Assembly: GCA_937890835.1 (NCBI GenBank)
Contig: CALADF010000035.1
Span: 226,354 to 290,353 of the forward strand
Length of the DNA stretch: 64,000 bases
Origin: an uncultured bacterium
GTDB lineage: Bacteria; Actinomycetota; Coriobacteriia; Coriobacteriales; Eggerthellaceae
Reading direction: 5' to 3'
Program-made: the position numbers and the translations under genes
Part shown: positions 34,270 to 42,334 of the stretch, one piece after another
Layout: the number at the start of each line of letters is the position of its first letter
Position numbering within the stretch: the stretch's first letter is position 1
Notes under the pieces: model-generated
Databases searched by the model: none
What the model saw: the letters and a program-made list of their open reading frames with translations, nothing else
Told to the model about the DNA's origin: nothing

Positions 34270-35028
34270 ATGGATCTGATGTACCGGTTGTCGCTTGCGG
34301 AGAAGCGTTTCTACCCCTTCCGTCGTTGGCCGCGGCAGAAGGCTCGATGCGTGCTGTTTCCCGGATGCGGGTTCGCAGCGCAGTTTCCTCGCACGCTTGA
34401 AGCCCTCGAGCTGTTGTGCGCGCAGCACGGCGTGCCCGTGGCTCATGATTGCTGCGGGAGCCCGTTCGGGGAATCGGGTTTAGCTGATGACGTCGCTCGG
34501 TTCGCTTCGAAGCTTAACGTGCGTTTTCGTGACGTAGGCGCCGAGGAGGTCATCGTCGTGTGTCCGAACTGCCTACGGCACATGCGCGAGACTCTCGACG
34601 TTTCCGTGGTGAGCATCTACGAGAAGCTGGCCGAGTGGGAGGTCGGGCTGGTCTCCCGCATGCCCGGCGGCTACGTGTTCCATCCGTGTCCCGAACGCGA
34701 GGGCGCCGTTATGTGGCCGGAGATCGAGCCGTTCGTCGCGGGCAGCGAGCTTGCTCCCGTTGCGGGCGTGCCCTGTTGCGGGTTGCGCGGGGATATCGCC
34801 GCGAGGGGCCCCGAGCCTGCGCGGAAGCTCTGCGCGAAAGCGGCACGGCAGGTGGGTGATGCGCCGCTGTACGTGTACTGCGCTTCTTGCGGCGGCCAGT
34901 TCGCCCGTCAGGGGCTTTCCGACGTTCGTCACATTCTCTCTGTGCTGTTGGGCGTCGAGGAGCAGCCCGACTGCAAGCATTCGGTGAGGAATCGTCTCGC
35001 GGCGAAGATGCGCAAACGCGACGTCTAA
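34270..35028 (+). CDS. Cysteine-rich CCG-domain (Fe-S binding) protein
   Basis: A 252-residue protein with two CCG-type units like those of heterodisulfide reductase subunit B and related oxidoreductases: FPGCGF ... HDCCGSPFGESG ... CPNCLRHM and HPCPEREG ... VPCCGLRGDIA ... YCASCGGQFAR. Such domains bind an unusual [4Fe-4S] cluster or zinc and act in thiol/electron transfer. No partner subunit is next to it, so the role is unknown. Confidence 0.85.
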   Translation: MDLMYRLSLAEKRFYPFRRWPRQKARCVLFPGCGFAAQFPRTLEALELLCAQHGVPVAHDCCGSPFGESGLADDVARFASKLNVRFRDVGAEEVIVVCPNCLRHMRETLDVSVVSIYEKLAEWEVGLVSRMPGGYVFHPCPEREGAVMWPEIEPFVAGSELAPVAGVPCCGLRGDIAARGPEPARKLCAKAARQVGDAPLYVYCASCGGQFARQGLSDVRHILSVLLGVEEQPDCKHSVRNRLAAKMRKRDV

Positions 35029-35191
35029 GGCGGGCTTCGCTGGGCGAGCGCTCACACGTTGGGGCGGCGCTCTTCGTTGAGCGAACTCTCGCGCGCCGGG
35101 GCGGCGGGGTGTGCACCGGGTTCGCTGGATTCGCGCGCGGTGTGTTTCGCGAATGCGGGTTCGGAAAAACATGGAAGAAGGCTGATCGAGG

Positions 35192-35818
35192 GTGACCGAG
35201 AAGGAACGTATGCTGGCGGGGCGGCTTTACCGAGCCGATGATCCTGAACTGCTCGACGGAGATGCGCGCGCCCGTCGGCTGACACGTGCGTATAACGCCA
35301 CGACCGAAGAGGAGATCGATCGGCGCAGGCAGCTGCTCTGCGAGCTTTTGGGCTCGGCGGGGGAGGGCTCCTACATCGAACCTCCCTTCCATTGCGATTA
35401 CGGGTCCAATATCCACGTAGGCAAGAACTTCTACGCCAACTTCGACTGCATCATCTTGGATCCCGCACGCGTCACCATAGGCGACGATGTCATGTTGGCG
35501 CCGCGCGTAGGCATCTACACCGCCACGCACCCGATTGACCCCGCGGTGCGCAACGAGGGGCTTGAGTATGCGCTGCCCGTCACCATCGGCGATAACGTGT
35601 GGATCGGCGCTCATGCGGTGGTGAACCCCGGCGTGAGCATAGGATCGAACACGGTGATTGGCTCGGGATCGGTGGTGACGCGCGATGTTCCCGAAGGCGT
35701 CGTGGCCGCGGGCAATTCCTGTCGTGTCATCCGAGCGATCACCGAGGAAGACGCACGGTATTGGGCGCAGCGCAAGCAGGAGTATCTCGACGAGGTTCGT
35801 GCAGAGTCGGGCGCTTAG
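35192..35818 (+). CDS. Sugar O-acetyltransferase (maltose/galactoside type)
   Basis: A 208-residue left-handed beta-helix acetyltransferase using acetyl-CoA. It opens with EKERMLAGRLYRADDPELL (the Mac domain), then hexapeptide repeats through YIEPPFHCDYGSNIHVGKNF, the catalytic histidine in TATHPIDP, GDNVWIGAHAVVNPGVSIGS and SVVTRDVPEGVVAAGNSCRV. The start is GTG 35192. A TTGCAAA array begins ten bases after its stop. Confidence 0.94.
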   Translation: MTEKERMLAGRLYRADDPELLDGDARARRLTRAYNATTEEEIDRRRQLLCELLGSAGEGSYIEPPFHCDYGSNIHVGKNFYANFDCIILDPARVTIGDDVMLAPRVGIYTATHPIDPAVRNEGLEYALPVTIGDNVWIGAHAVVNPGVSIGSNTVIGSGSVVTRDVPEGVVAAGNSCRVIRAITEEDARYWAQRKQEYLDEVRAESGA

Positions 35819-35828
35819 GCGGGCAAAG

Positions 35829-35885
35829 CTGCAAAAACTTGCAAAAGTTGCAAAAACTTGCAAAAGTTGCAAAGACTTGCAAAAA
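35829..35885. repeat. Six-copy TTGCAAA array upstream of ATPase copy 2
   Basis: Units (C/T)TGCAAAN start at 35829, 35839, 35848, 35858, 35867 and 35877, so spacing alternates 10 and 9 bases, close to one helical turn. Larger units TTGCAAAAACTTGCAAAAG repeat with a 19-base period. It is AT-rich in a GC-rich genome. Confidence 0.9.
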
Positions 35886-35906
35886 TCAAAGCGATAAGGC
35901 TTTGAT
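35885..35906. repeat. Perfect inverted repeat next to the array
   Basis: ATCAAAGC (35885-35892) and GCTTTGAT (35899-35906) flank GATAAG, directly adjoining the TTGCAAA array. Confidence 0.8.
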
Positions 35907-35940
35907 GCAGCGTGAAAATGCGGATGTGAAGGGTGGTTTT

Positions 35941-37050
35941 GTGAGCATGGCCAATCCGTTTACGCCGACGTTCGGCATCATTCCCCCGTTTATGGCCGGT
36001 CGGGAATCCCTCATAGAGGATATTTCCGCTGCTTTCTCGAACGGGATCGGCGATCCGAATCTCGCAACCATCATTTCCGGAGCACGTGGTACGGGAAAGA
36101 CCGCCATGCTCTCCTTCATGGCGGAGGAGGCGTCGTCTCAAGGGTGGATAGCGGCGAATACCACGGCTGCCGATGGGATGTTGGAAGATATTCTCGAACA
36201 GGCGACGTTCGCCGCGCGCGATTTCCTCGAAGCGCTGGGGGGAAGACGGCTTAAGGGTATAAGCGTCGGCCAGCTCGTCGGTATCGAGTGGGAAAACGAA
36301 ACGCCTCGTGCGGGAAACTGGCGCGCTCAAATGAACGTGCTTTTGGATCAGCTCAGCGAGAATGACATCGGCTTGCTCATCACTGTTGACGAAGTGCGGG
36401 CGAATCTTGAGGAGATGAAGCATCTCGCGCGCGTGTATCAGCATTTCGTGAGGGAGGGGCGCAAGGTTGCTCTTCTGATGGCGGGACTCCCCCATTCGGT
36501 ATCGGGTTTGTTGAGCTCGGATGACGTTTCGTTTCTTCGCCGTGCGAGAAGGCATTCCCTCGGCCGTATTTCAGATGCCGACATTCGGGATGCCATGCTC
36601 ATGACCATCGAACAAGGATGTCGTCGCATAGCTCCTCGGGCGCTTGACGCTGCCGTTCAGGCTGTAGACGGATTTCCCTATATGATGCAGTTGGTCGGTT
36701 TTCGTGTGTGGGCGGAGAATCCGAGGTCGGAGGAGATAGCCGAGATCGATGTCGAGCGCGGTGTGCGTCTGGCTCGAAAAGAGATGGTCGAGGGGATCGT
36801 CGAATATACGTACCGGGAGCTGTCGAAGGGGGACAGGCGTTTTCTGTTCGCTATGCTGCCTGACGAGAAGGGGAGCTTTCTATCGGATGTCGCAAAGCGC
36901 ATGGGTGTGAAGAGCAACTACGCTTCCCAGTACAAACGGCGACTGCTGGAACAGGGTGTTATCGGGGAACCTCAGGCGGGGTTCGTTCGATTCGACATGC
37001 CGATGTTGAGGGAGTATCTTTTCGAACAGGATTCTGAGACGAAGTGGTAA
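35941..37050 (+). CDS. P-loop ATPase with C-terminal winged helix (copy 2)
   Basis: A 369-residue paralogue of the minus-strand ATPase at 2714-3811, alignable over its whole length. It opens NPFTPTFGIIPPFMAGRESL, has Walker A GARGTGKT, Walker B LLITVDEV (the third acidic residue of copy 1's VDEID is replaced by Arg in VRANLEEM), VYQHFVREGRKVALLMAGLP and FLRRARRHSLGRI, and a winged helix at the end (VKSNYASQYKRRLLEQGVIG). The GTG at 35941 has the best-spaced RBS (AAGGGTGG); ATG 35947 is an alternative. It stands alone behind the TTGCAAA array. Function unknown. Confidence 0.86.
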   Translation: MSMANPFTPTFGIIPPFMAGRESLIEDISAAFSNGIGDPNLATIISGARGTGKTAMLSFMAEEASSQGWIAANTTAADGMLEDILEQATFAARDFLEALGGRRLKGISVGQLVGIEWENETPRAGNWRAQMNVLLDQLSENDIGLLITVDEVRANLEEMKHLARVYQHFVREGRKVALLMAGLPHSVSGLLSSDDVSFLRRARRHSLGRISDADIRDAMLMTIEQGCRRIAPRALDAAVQAVDGFPYMMQLVGFRVWAENPRSEEIAEIDVERGVRLARKEMVEGIVEYTYRELSKGDRRFLFAMLPDEKGSFLSDVAKRMGVKSNYASQYKRRLLEQGVIGEPQAGFVRFDMPMLREYLFEQDSETKW

Positions 37051-37116
37051 GTCGCTCGACGATGGGGGGTTACCCCGCTCGCAGGACGGCTTTATGCATC
37101 GTTGATTCACTGAAAA

Positions 37117-37160
37117 GGCCCGTTGTTGCTGATCATATTGAGGTCGGCGGCAACGGGCCC
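37117..37160 (+). terminator. Stem-loop after ATPase copy 2
   Basis: GGCCCGTTGTTGC pairs with GCGGCAACGGGCC using G-U pairs around an 18-base loop; TCTCGTTTT follows. Confidence 0.6.
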
Positions 37161-37210
37161 TCTCGTTTTGGGGCAGGGTAGTCTCGTGGTTTCTCAATTA
37201 ATTATATTAC

Positions 37211-37233
37211 GTACAACGTACAACATTATAACA
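37211..37233 (+). promoter_or_regulatory. Promoter/operator of the toxin-antitoxin pair
   Basis: GTACAAC is repeated head to tail (37211-37224), immediately before TATAAC (37228-37233), a likely -10 box. Antitoxins with ribbon-helix-helix domains bind such repeats to repress their own operon (inference). Confidence 0.5.
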
Positions 37234-37246
37234 ATGAGGGAGGGCG

Positions 37247-37444
37247 ATGGTGGCCGACGCTATGGTCATCGCGCGCATGTCACAAGAGAAAAAGCAAGAG
37301 GCTGGCAAGGTGCTCGAGGGGTTGGGCATGAGCGCCTCCCAAGTCATAAACCAACTCTACGATTACCTCGTTCAGAACAAGAGCCTGCCCTTCGGAGAGA
37401 AGAAGCGGCTTCGCAACGGGGACGAGATATCGCCTGAGGAATGA
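37247..37444 (+). CDS. RelB/DinJ-like antitoxin, cut short by an in-frame TGA
   Basis: The 65-residue product has the ribbon-helix-helix start MVADAMVIARMSQEKKQEAG and MSASQVINQLYDYLVQNKSLPF typical of RelB/DinJ antitoxins, but stops at TGA 37442-37444. The same frame continues without further stops to 37594 as RAAREWVDSFPYVSLEGEF, ADMTIKKARLHRLRAKGEFD and GLGEYHEAAS, resembling the normal C-terminal toxin-binding tail, and would overlap the toxin start by 17 bases. CGA to TGA is a single change. The toxin-neutralising tail is therefore probably missing, or is made by readthrough or from ATG 37508. Confidence 0.75.
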   Translation: MVADAMVIARMSQEKKQEAGKVLEGLGMSASQVINQLYDYLVQNKSLPFGEKKRLRNGDEISPEE

Positions 37445-37577
37445 CGAGCGGCGAGGGAATGGGTGGATAGCTTTCCCTATGTTTCCCTTGAAGGGGAGTT
37501 CGCCGATATGACCATCAAGAAGGCGCGTCTGCATCGATTGCGTGCCAAGGGTGAGTTCGATGGATTGGGGGAGTACC

Positions 37578-38036
37578 ATGAGGCTGCTTCTTGATACCAA
37601 CGTCGTTGTTGACTACGCCTCGCAGAGAGGGCGCTATTTCCCCTCGGCTCGTTTGCTGGTCGAGCTGGCGATGGTGCGGGAGTTCGATTTATGGATGAGC
37701 GCAACTCAGGCAACCGATGTGTTTTATCTTCTTTCAAATGGCGGGAGACGTTCGGATGTCCGGGGTGCGCGCGAGGCGTTGAGGAGCTTGAGGAGTTTTC
37801 TCCATATTGTTTCGGTGACCGAATCCGATATCGACAAGGCGCTCGATGCGGATTGGGAAGACTTCGAAGACGCATGCGTGTACTACGCGGCGCGCAAGAT
37901 CAAGGCCGATGCCATCATCGCGTGCAACCGAAAGGGCTTCGCCCGGTCGTCTATCAAGGTTTTCGATTGCGACGAGCTATTCGCGTACCTTGAGCGGGAG
38001 GTGGGCGTCTCGTACGCAGAGGTGCCGTGGGGGTAG
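37578..38036 (+). CDS. PIN-domain toxin (VapC-like ribonuclease)
   Basis: A 152-residue PIN nuclease. The acidic sites are LLLDTNVVVDY at the N-terminus, then DWEDFEDACVYYAARKIKAD and IIACNRKGF. PIN toxins cut tRNA or rRNA when not bound by the antitoxin. It starts inside the original end of the antitoxin frame, the usual arrangement. The toxin frame itself looks intact, with no missing catalytic residue. Confidence 0.88.
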   Translation: MRLLLDTNVVVDYASQRGRYFPSARLLVELAMVREFDLWMSATQATDVFYLLSNGGRRSDVRGAREALRSLRSFLHIVSVTESDIDKALDADWEDFEDACVYYAARKIKADAIIACNRKGFARSSIKVFDCDELFAYLEREVGVSYAEVPWG

Positions 38037-38115
38037 GGCTACGCCTTCTAGCCTTGCGGCGGTCGCTGCCATGGAGAGCGTCGACGACGCTGCCGAGAAA
38101 GGGTTGTGCCCTCTA

Positions 38116-38149
38116 GCCCTGCGGCAGTCGCTTTGCTTTGCCGCAGGGC
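38116..38149 (+). terminator. Terminator between the PIN toxin and the alcohol dehydrogenase
   Basis: GCCCTGCGGCA pairs perfectly with TGCCGCAGGGC; a T-rich tail (GTTTGCCTTCTATCTTT) follows. A diverged copy of its left part lies at 38043-38067. Confidence 0.65.
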
Positions 38150-38159
38150 CGTTTGCCTT

Positions 38160-39236
38160 CTATCTTTCGTAAGGCGTGATGGCCACTTTCATGCAGCCGT
38201 CTTCATGTGCGGCGAAAAAGCGGTAGGCTTCCTCGATGCGGTTGAGCGGGAACGAGTGCGTCATGAGATAACTCGTGTCCAGCTTGCCCGCTGCAATGAG
38301 GTTCATGGTGCGGTCGAGTCCGTGCGCGTCCACGCCGCCTGTTTTGAACACGAGGTTCTTGCCGTACATGAGCGGCAGCGGAAGCACCTGGTCTTCCTCG
38401 TAAAGCGCCATGAGCGACACCACGGCGTTGGGTCGGGCGATCTTCCAAGCCATTTCGAACGTGTTCGCGCCGCCCGCGCACTCGATGACGGCGTCGGCGC
38501 CGCGTCCGCACGTCGCGGCCAGCACGGCTTTCTCGACATCCTCGACGGCGGGGTTCGCACATGCGTCGCACGCGCCATGCGACCGGGCCATGGAAAGACG
38601 GTCGGCGTCGATGTCGATGGCGATGATGTTCGCTGGTCCGTAATTGCGCGCGCACAGCATGGCGCACTGACCGACCGGACCCGCTCCGATGACGGCGACG
38701 GTGTCGCCCGGCTTGATCTCGGCTAGCTCCGCGCCGAATACGCCGGTGGCTAGAACGTCGCCGAGCAGCAGCGCCTCTTTATCGCTGACGGCGTCGGGGA
38801 TGTGCGTGAGGCCTTGGTTGGCAAGCGGCACGCGCACGTACTCGGCTTGACATCCGTCGATGCGACAACCCAGTTCCCAGCCGCCCTCGACGCAGTTGTT
38901 GACGTAACCGCGTTCGCAGAAGAAGCATGATCCGCAGAACGTTTCGACGTTGACGGCAACCCGGTCGCCCGGGTCGAAACCGCGCACGTCCGCTCCGACC
39001 TCCTCGACCACGCCGACGAACTCGTGCCCGAGCACCGTGTCGGGAAGCGCGCGGGGCACCGAGCCGTGCATGATATGCAGATCGCTCGTGCAGATAGACG
39101 ACATCGTCACGCGCACGATAGCGTCTTGCGGATGCTCGATGCGGGGAAACGGGCGATCTTGAAGCGAGATGCCTCCCTTGCCGTCGTGCACAAGGGCCTT
39201 CATGGTTTCGGAAGCGTTCGCTGCGGCTGCGCTCAT
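38160..39236 (-). CDS. Zinc-dependent alcohol dehydrogenase (medium-chain)
   Basis: A 358-residue MDR enzyme oxidising an alcohol or reducing an aldehyde with NAD(P). Catalytic zinc ligands lie in SICTSDLHIMHG and LGHEFVG; the structural zinc has four cysteines in CGSCFFCERGYVNNC. The cofactor motif is VIGAGPVGQCA followed by IDIDADRL, where the aspartate suggests NAD. The closest known groups are threonine-dehydrogenase-like ADHs; the substrate is unknown. AGGAG lies before ATG 39236. It is divergent from the DUF364 gene with only 49 bases between. Confidence 0.95.
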   Translation of the reverse strand: MSAAAANASETMKALVHDGKGGISLQDRPFPRIEHPQDAIVRVTMSSICTSDLHIMHGSVPRALPDTVLGHEFVGVVEEVGADVRGFDPGDRVAVNVETFCGSCFFCERGYVNNCVEGGWELGCRIDGCQAEYVRVPLANQGLTHIPDAVSDKEALLLGDVLATGVFGAELAEIKPGDTVAVIGAGPVGQCAMLCARNYGPANIIAIDIDADRLSMARSHGACDACANPAVEDVEKAVLAATCGRGADAVIECAGGANTFEMAWKIARPNAVVSLMALYEEDQVLPLPLMYGKNLVFKTGGVDAHGLDRTMNLIAAGKLDTSYLMTHSFPLNRIEEAYRFFAAHEDGCMKVAITPYER

Positions 39237-39285
39237 GTTGATCTCCTCTCGTTCGGGCCGCTGATCCGGGGGGGCGATATGAAGC

Positions 39286-40257
39286 ATGATCCAGCATACG
39301 CCTTTGCGCAAGTTGCGGCATGTTCCCGTAATTGAGCGTGTGTCGTTCGGCGGGAAGTGGGTTCTCGTCGAGCTTGATGACGGCCGCGCGGGTCGCGCGT
39401 TCTCGTTCGGCGGCGAGCATGCGGTGTACGGGCAGGTCGATTTCGAGCACGTGCGCGGCATGCGCGTGCTGGCGGGCATGGCTGTCGACGCTGCGATCGG
39501 GAAGCTTCTCGACGAGGCGGATGCGCTCGATGCTGCCTCCGCTTGCGCTGGGGAGATGACGGACGTATCCGAGAGTGCGGACGATTATGCGTCGCGCACG
39601 CGTTCCCATGCCGCGGCGGCGGGCTTTAACCGCAGCGTCGCGCTGGCGGTGGCCAACGCGCTTTCTTGCAACGTGAACGCTGCAAGTGGGCTGCGCGAGC
39701 GCGGCTTCGAGCTATCGGAGGAGCGCGACTATTCGTTTCTGCGCCCCGATGACGCGGTCGTGCTCATCGGGGCCGGCATGCTCATGCGCGAGGCGAGGGA
39801 TGCTTGCGCGCGCGTCGACGTTGTCGACATGCGGGCGCCGTCTGTGCTTTACAGCGCGTCGTTCGATGCGGAGGGCGAGCGTTTGGGGCCGACGAACGTG
39901 CGGTTCCACGGGCCCGAGGACACGCGCGATCTCGTCGAGCGCGCCGACGTGGTGGGCGTCACCGGGTGCGCGCTTGCCAACGAAAGCCTGTTCGAAATCG
40001 CCGAGATGGCGCGTGGCGTTCGCGAGTTCGTGGTGTTCGGCCCTTCGGCGCAGCTCCCCATGGAGCTTTTCGAGCAGCTGGGCGTGACGCGTGTGGCGAC
40101 AAGCCGCGTTGTCGATGCCGCGGCGCTCGTCGAGGGCATGTTGACGGGATTCGAGTCGTCCGGCCCGCGCGATGCGTCCGAGGGATATGCGGTGTCGCTT
40201 CCCCGCGAAGGCGTGGCGTGCGCGCTCCGTCGAGGGGAGGCGCCGCTTCGGGGGTAG
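39286..40257 (+). CDS. DUF364 domain protein (putative heavy-metal chelation)
   Basis: A 323-residue protein. The C-terminal half has the DUF364 Rossmann-like pattern: RPDDAVVLIGAGMLMREA, VVDMRAPSVLYSAS, ADVVGVTGCALANESLFEI and VVFGPSAQLPMELFEQLGV. The family is found with metal uptake and molybdenum/tungsten genes and has no proven reaction. The following gene is a metal or cobalamin-type binding protein, which supports a link to metal handling. Confidence 0.82.
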   Translation: MIQHTPLRKLRHVPVIERVSFGGKWVLVELDDGRAGRAFSFGGEHAVYGQVDFEHVRGMRVLAGMAVDAAIGKLLDEADALDAASACAGEMTDVSESADDYASRTRSHAAAAGFNRSVALAVANALSCNVNAASGLRERGFELSEERDYSFLRPDDAVVLIGAGMLMREARDACARVDVVDMRAPSVLYSASFDAEGERLGPTNVRFHGPEDTRDLVERADVVGVTGCALANESLFEIAEMARGVREFVVFGPSAQLPMELFEQLGVTRVATSRVVDAAALVEGMLTGFESSGPRDASEGYAVSLPREGVACALRRGEAPLRG

Positions 40258-40334
40258 AAAGCGTGCGCGGGTCTTGTTCGAGACTCGTTATCCGATGAAT
40301 GACGCGACTTTTATACTGTGAAAGGAAAAGCACG

Positions 40335-41423
40335 ATGAACAGCTCGATGAATATCGACACGATGAGCCGCCGTTCGTTCGTACGGCTGGCGGTGGCTGCA
40401 GGCGCGACGGCGGCGGGGGCGCTCGTCCTCGGCGGATGCTCTCAGGCGGCGCCTGCTTCCTCGAGCGCGTCGTCGAGCGCGGCCGAGCAGACGGCGCGCG
40501 TGGTGATCGACGCGAAGGGAAACGAGTTCACCATCCCCGAGAAGGTGGAGCGCATCGCCATCACGTGCAACGGCGGCACTACGCACGAAGTGGCTATTTT
40601 CGGCGGCGCGGACAAGATCGTGGCGCAGCCTTCGATGAGCAAGTTCCCGCAGCTGCTCAAGATGTACCCGCAGTTCAACGATGTGGTGAACGCGGGATCG
40701 TTCGACGATCTCAACATCGAGGCCATGGTGGCCACCGAGCCTGACGTGGCGCTGGTCGGCGTCAGCTCGGACAAGGGCAACGCTCAGATCGCCGACGTGG
40801 GCATCCCCACCTATGTCATGCTCATCGGCTGGGCTGCGGTCGATACCCTCAAGCAGGAGTTCCTCAACGTTGGAAAGATCGTCGGCGACGAGCAGAAGGC
40901 GGAGGATCTCGTTGCCCACTGGGATCGCGTACTCGGAGGGCTTGCCGAGAAGGTCGCCGCTATTCCCGAGGGCGAGCGCAAGAAGGTGTACTACCTGAGC
41001 GCGCCGGATGTCACGAAGGCGAACCTCGGCGATTGGGGACGCACCTGGGTGGATACGGTCGGTGGTGTTTTCGCGGTGCCTGAAGCGGATCTCAACGGGG
41101 ACGTGACCATTGAGAAAGCCCTTGAGTGGGACCCCGACGTCATCGTCATCCAGGGAGGAAAGGACATCAACGCGATTTACGAATCCGAGCAGGTGCAGGA
41201 CATGAAGGCCATCAAAAACAAACAGGTCTTCTCCGTTCCCATTGCGGGATTTTGGTGGGATCGGCCGAGCCCGGAGGCCACTCTCGGCTTCCTCTGGCTT
41301 GCGCAGACGGTCTATCCCGACTACATGGCCGACATCGACCTCAAAGCGGAGACGTTCGCGTTCTTCAAGGAGTTCTACGGCTACGAGCTTACCGACGAGG
41401 AATACCTTTCGTTCTTCGGCTGA
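40335..41423 (+). CDS. ABC transporter substrate-binding lipoprotein (FecB/BtuF type), Tat-exported
   Basis: A 362-residue binding protein. The signal carries the twin-arginine motif SRRSFV (11-16) and a lipobox LGGC with Cys35, so it is likely folded in the cytoplasm and anchored outside. The mature part is a class III binding protein: VERIAITCNGGTTHEVAIFG, ATEPDVALVGVSS, GWDPDVIVIQGG-like EWDPDVIVIQGGKDINAIY and WWDRPSPEATLGFLWLAQTV. Such proteins bind iron chelates, cobalamin or oxyanions. No permease or ATPase gene is adjacent. AAAGGAAAAG precedes ATG 40335. Confidence 0.93.
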   Translation: MNSSMNIDTMSRRSFVRLAVAAGATAAGALVLGGCSQAAPASSSASSSAAEQTARVVIDAKGNEFTIPEKVERIAITCNGGTTHEVAIFGGADKIVAQPSMSKFPQLLKMYPQFNDVVNAGSFDDLNIEAMVATEPDVALVGVSSDKGNAQIADVGIPTYVMLIGWAAVDTLKQEFLNVGKIVGDEQKAEDLVAHWDRVLGGLAEKVAAIPEGERKKVYYLSAPDVTKANLGDWGRTWVDTVGGVFAVPEADLNGDVTIEKALEWDPDVIVIQGGKDINAIYESEQVQDMKAIKNKQVFSVPIAGFWWDRPSPEATLGFLWLAQTVYPDYMADIDLKAETFAFFKEFYGYELTDEEYLSFFG

Positions 41424-41437
41424 TCGACGTGGCTCGC

Positions 41438-41477
41438 CGTGTGGGCGGCGCCGGGGTTCTCGGACGCCGCCCACACG
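41438..41477 (+). terminator. Stem-loop after the binding-protein gene
   Basis: CGTGTGGGCGGCG pairs perfectly with CGCCGCCCACACG. No U-run follows, so it may be a bidirectional block between convergent genes. Confidence 0.55.
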
Positions 41478-41524
41478 ATGATGCTCGGGGTCTGCAGACG
41501 GCGTTGCATCGGGGCGAGTCGGTT

Positions 41525-42198
41525 TCAGCGGGGCTCGAGAACGCGGTGCAACTCGAAGTGGCGGCGGTTGAACGTGATGTAGCCGTCTTTCTGGAGCTTG
41601 CTCAGCTCGTGGGATAGGGCGCTTCGCTCGACGTACAAAGCATCGGCGAGCTCTTGGCGGCTGTAGGGTATGTCGAACGCCGCGCTTCCCGTCGCCTCGG
41701 CTTGGCTGGTGAGATAGGCGAGAACCTTCTCGCGTGTCGATCGCATCGAGACGATGCTGAGCTTGCCGACGAGTTCGGCGCTCATCTGGACGGCGATGCG
41801 GGCGAGGTTGGTGCGAATGCGGTCGACGTGAACCATGCAGCACGGTTTTGCCTCGGCATGCTTTTCAAGGTTGAACTGTAGCACGGTGCAAGCTTCGCAC
41901 GCGACGATGTCGGCAGGGGGGAGATCCATCTTGAAGAAGCGGTCGGCGGCGATGGCCGATCCCGCAGGGTATTCCCCGAGGATCGAGCGGTCCTCCAGAA
42001 GTCATTGCTGACCAGCTGGGCGCGTCCTTCGCAGAGGTACCCCGTTCGCATACGGTCGACGTCGCGGGCGAAAATGCGCGCTCCCTTTTCGTAGACGACC
42101 GGAGTTGCGTTCAGGCATTTGAGCACATGAGGGATCTTGCTAGCCGGAACGCCTTCGAACAGGGGGAGGTCGGCGGGGATGTCCGTGAGTTCTGTCAT
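41525..42198 (-). pseudogene. Crp/Fnr family regulator, frameshifted
   Basis: The N-terminal piece (ATG 42198) reads TELTDIPADLPLFEGVPASK with a cyclic-nucleotide-binding-like fold to AQLVSNDFW, then loses frame near 42000-42004. The other minus frame carries on with EDRSILGEYPAGSAIAADRF, two cysteine pairs (CEAC, PCC), the dimer helix RIRTNLARIAVQMS and a Crp helix-turn-helix (YSRQELADALYVERSALSHE) to 41525. Adding one base restores 224 residues, a normal Crp length. Known relatives sense redox state, NO or nucleotides. It may be a real mutation or a sequencing error. Confidence 0.82.
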
Positions 42199-42334
42199 GG
42201 AGGGAGGTCTCCTCGGGGGTGGGTAAATTTATTCTCGTTTGAATATTATGGTTGATTGAGATTGAAATGCAACAGGAAAAACAGGGTGTCTGGAAGGCGC
42301 GGCGATGGGGCTGCGTTCGAAAGGAGAGGGTTCG

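Noticed and set aside
35829..35885. CRISPR array
   Set aside because: Units are 9-10 bases without unique spacers; it is a simple phased tandem repeat.
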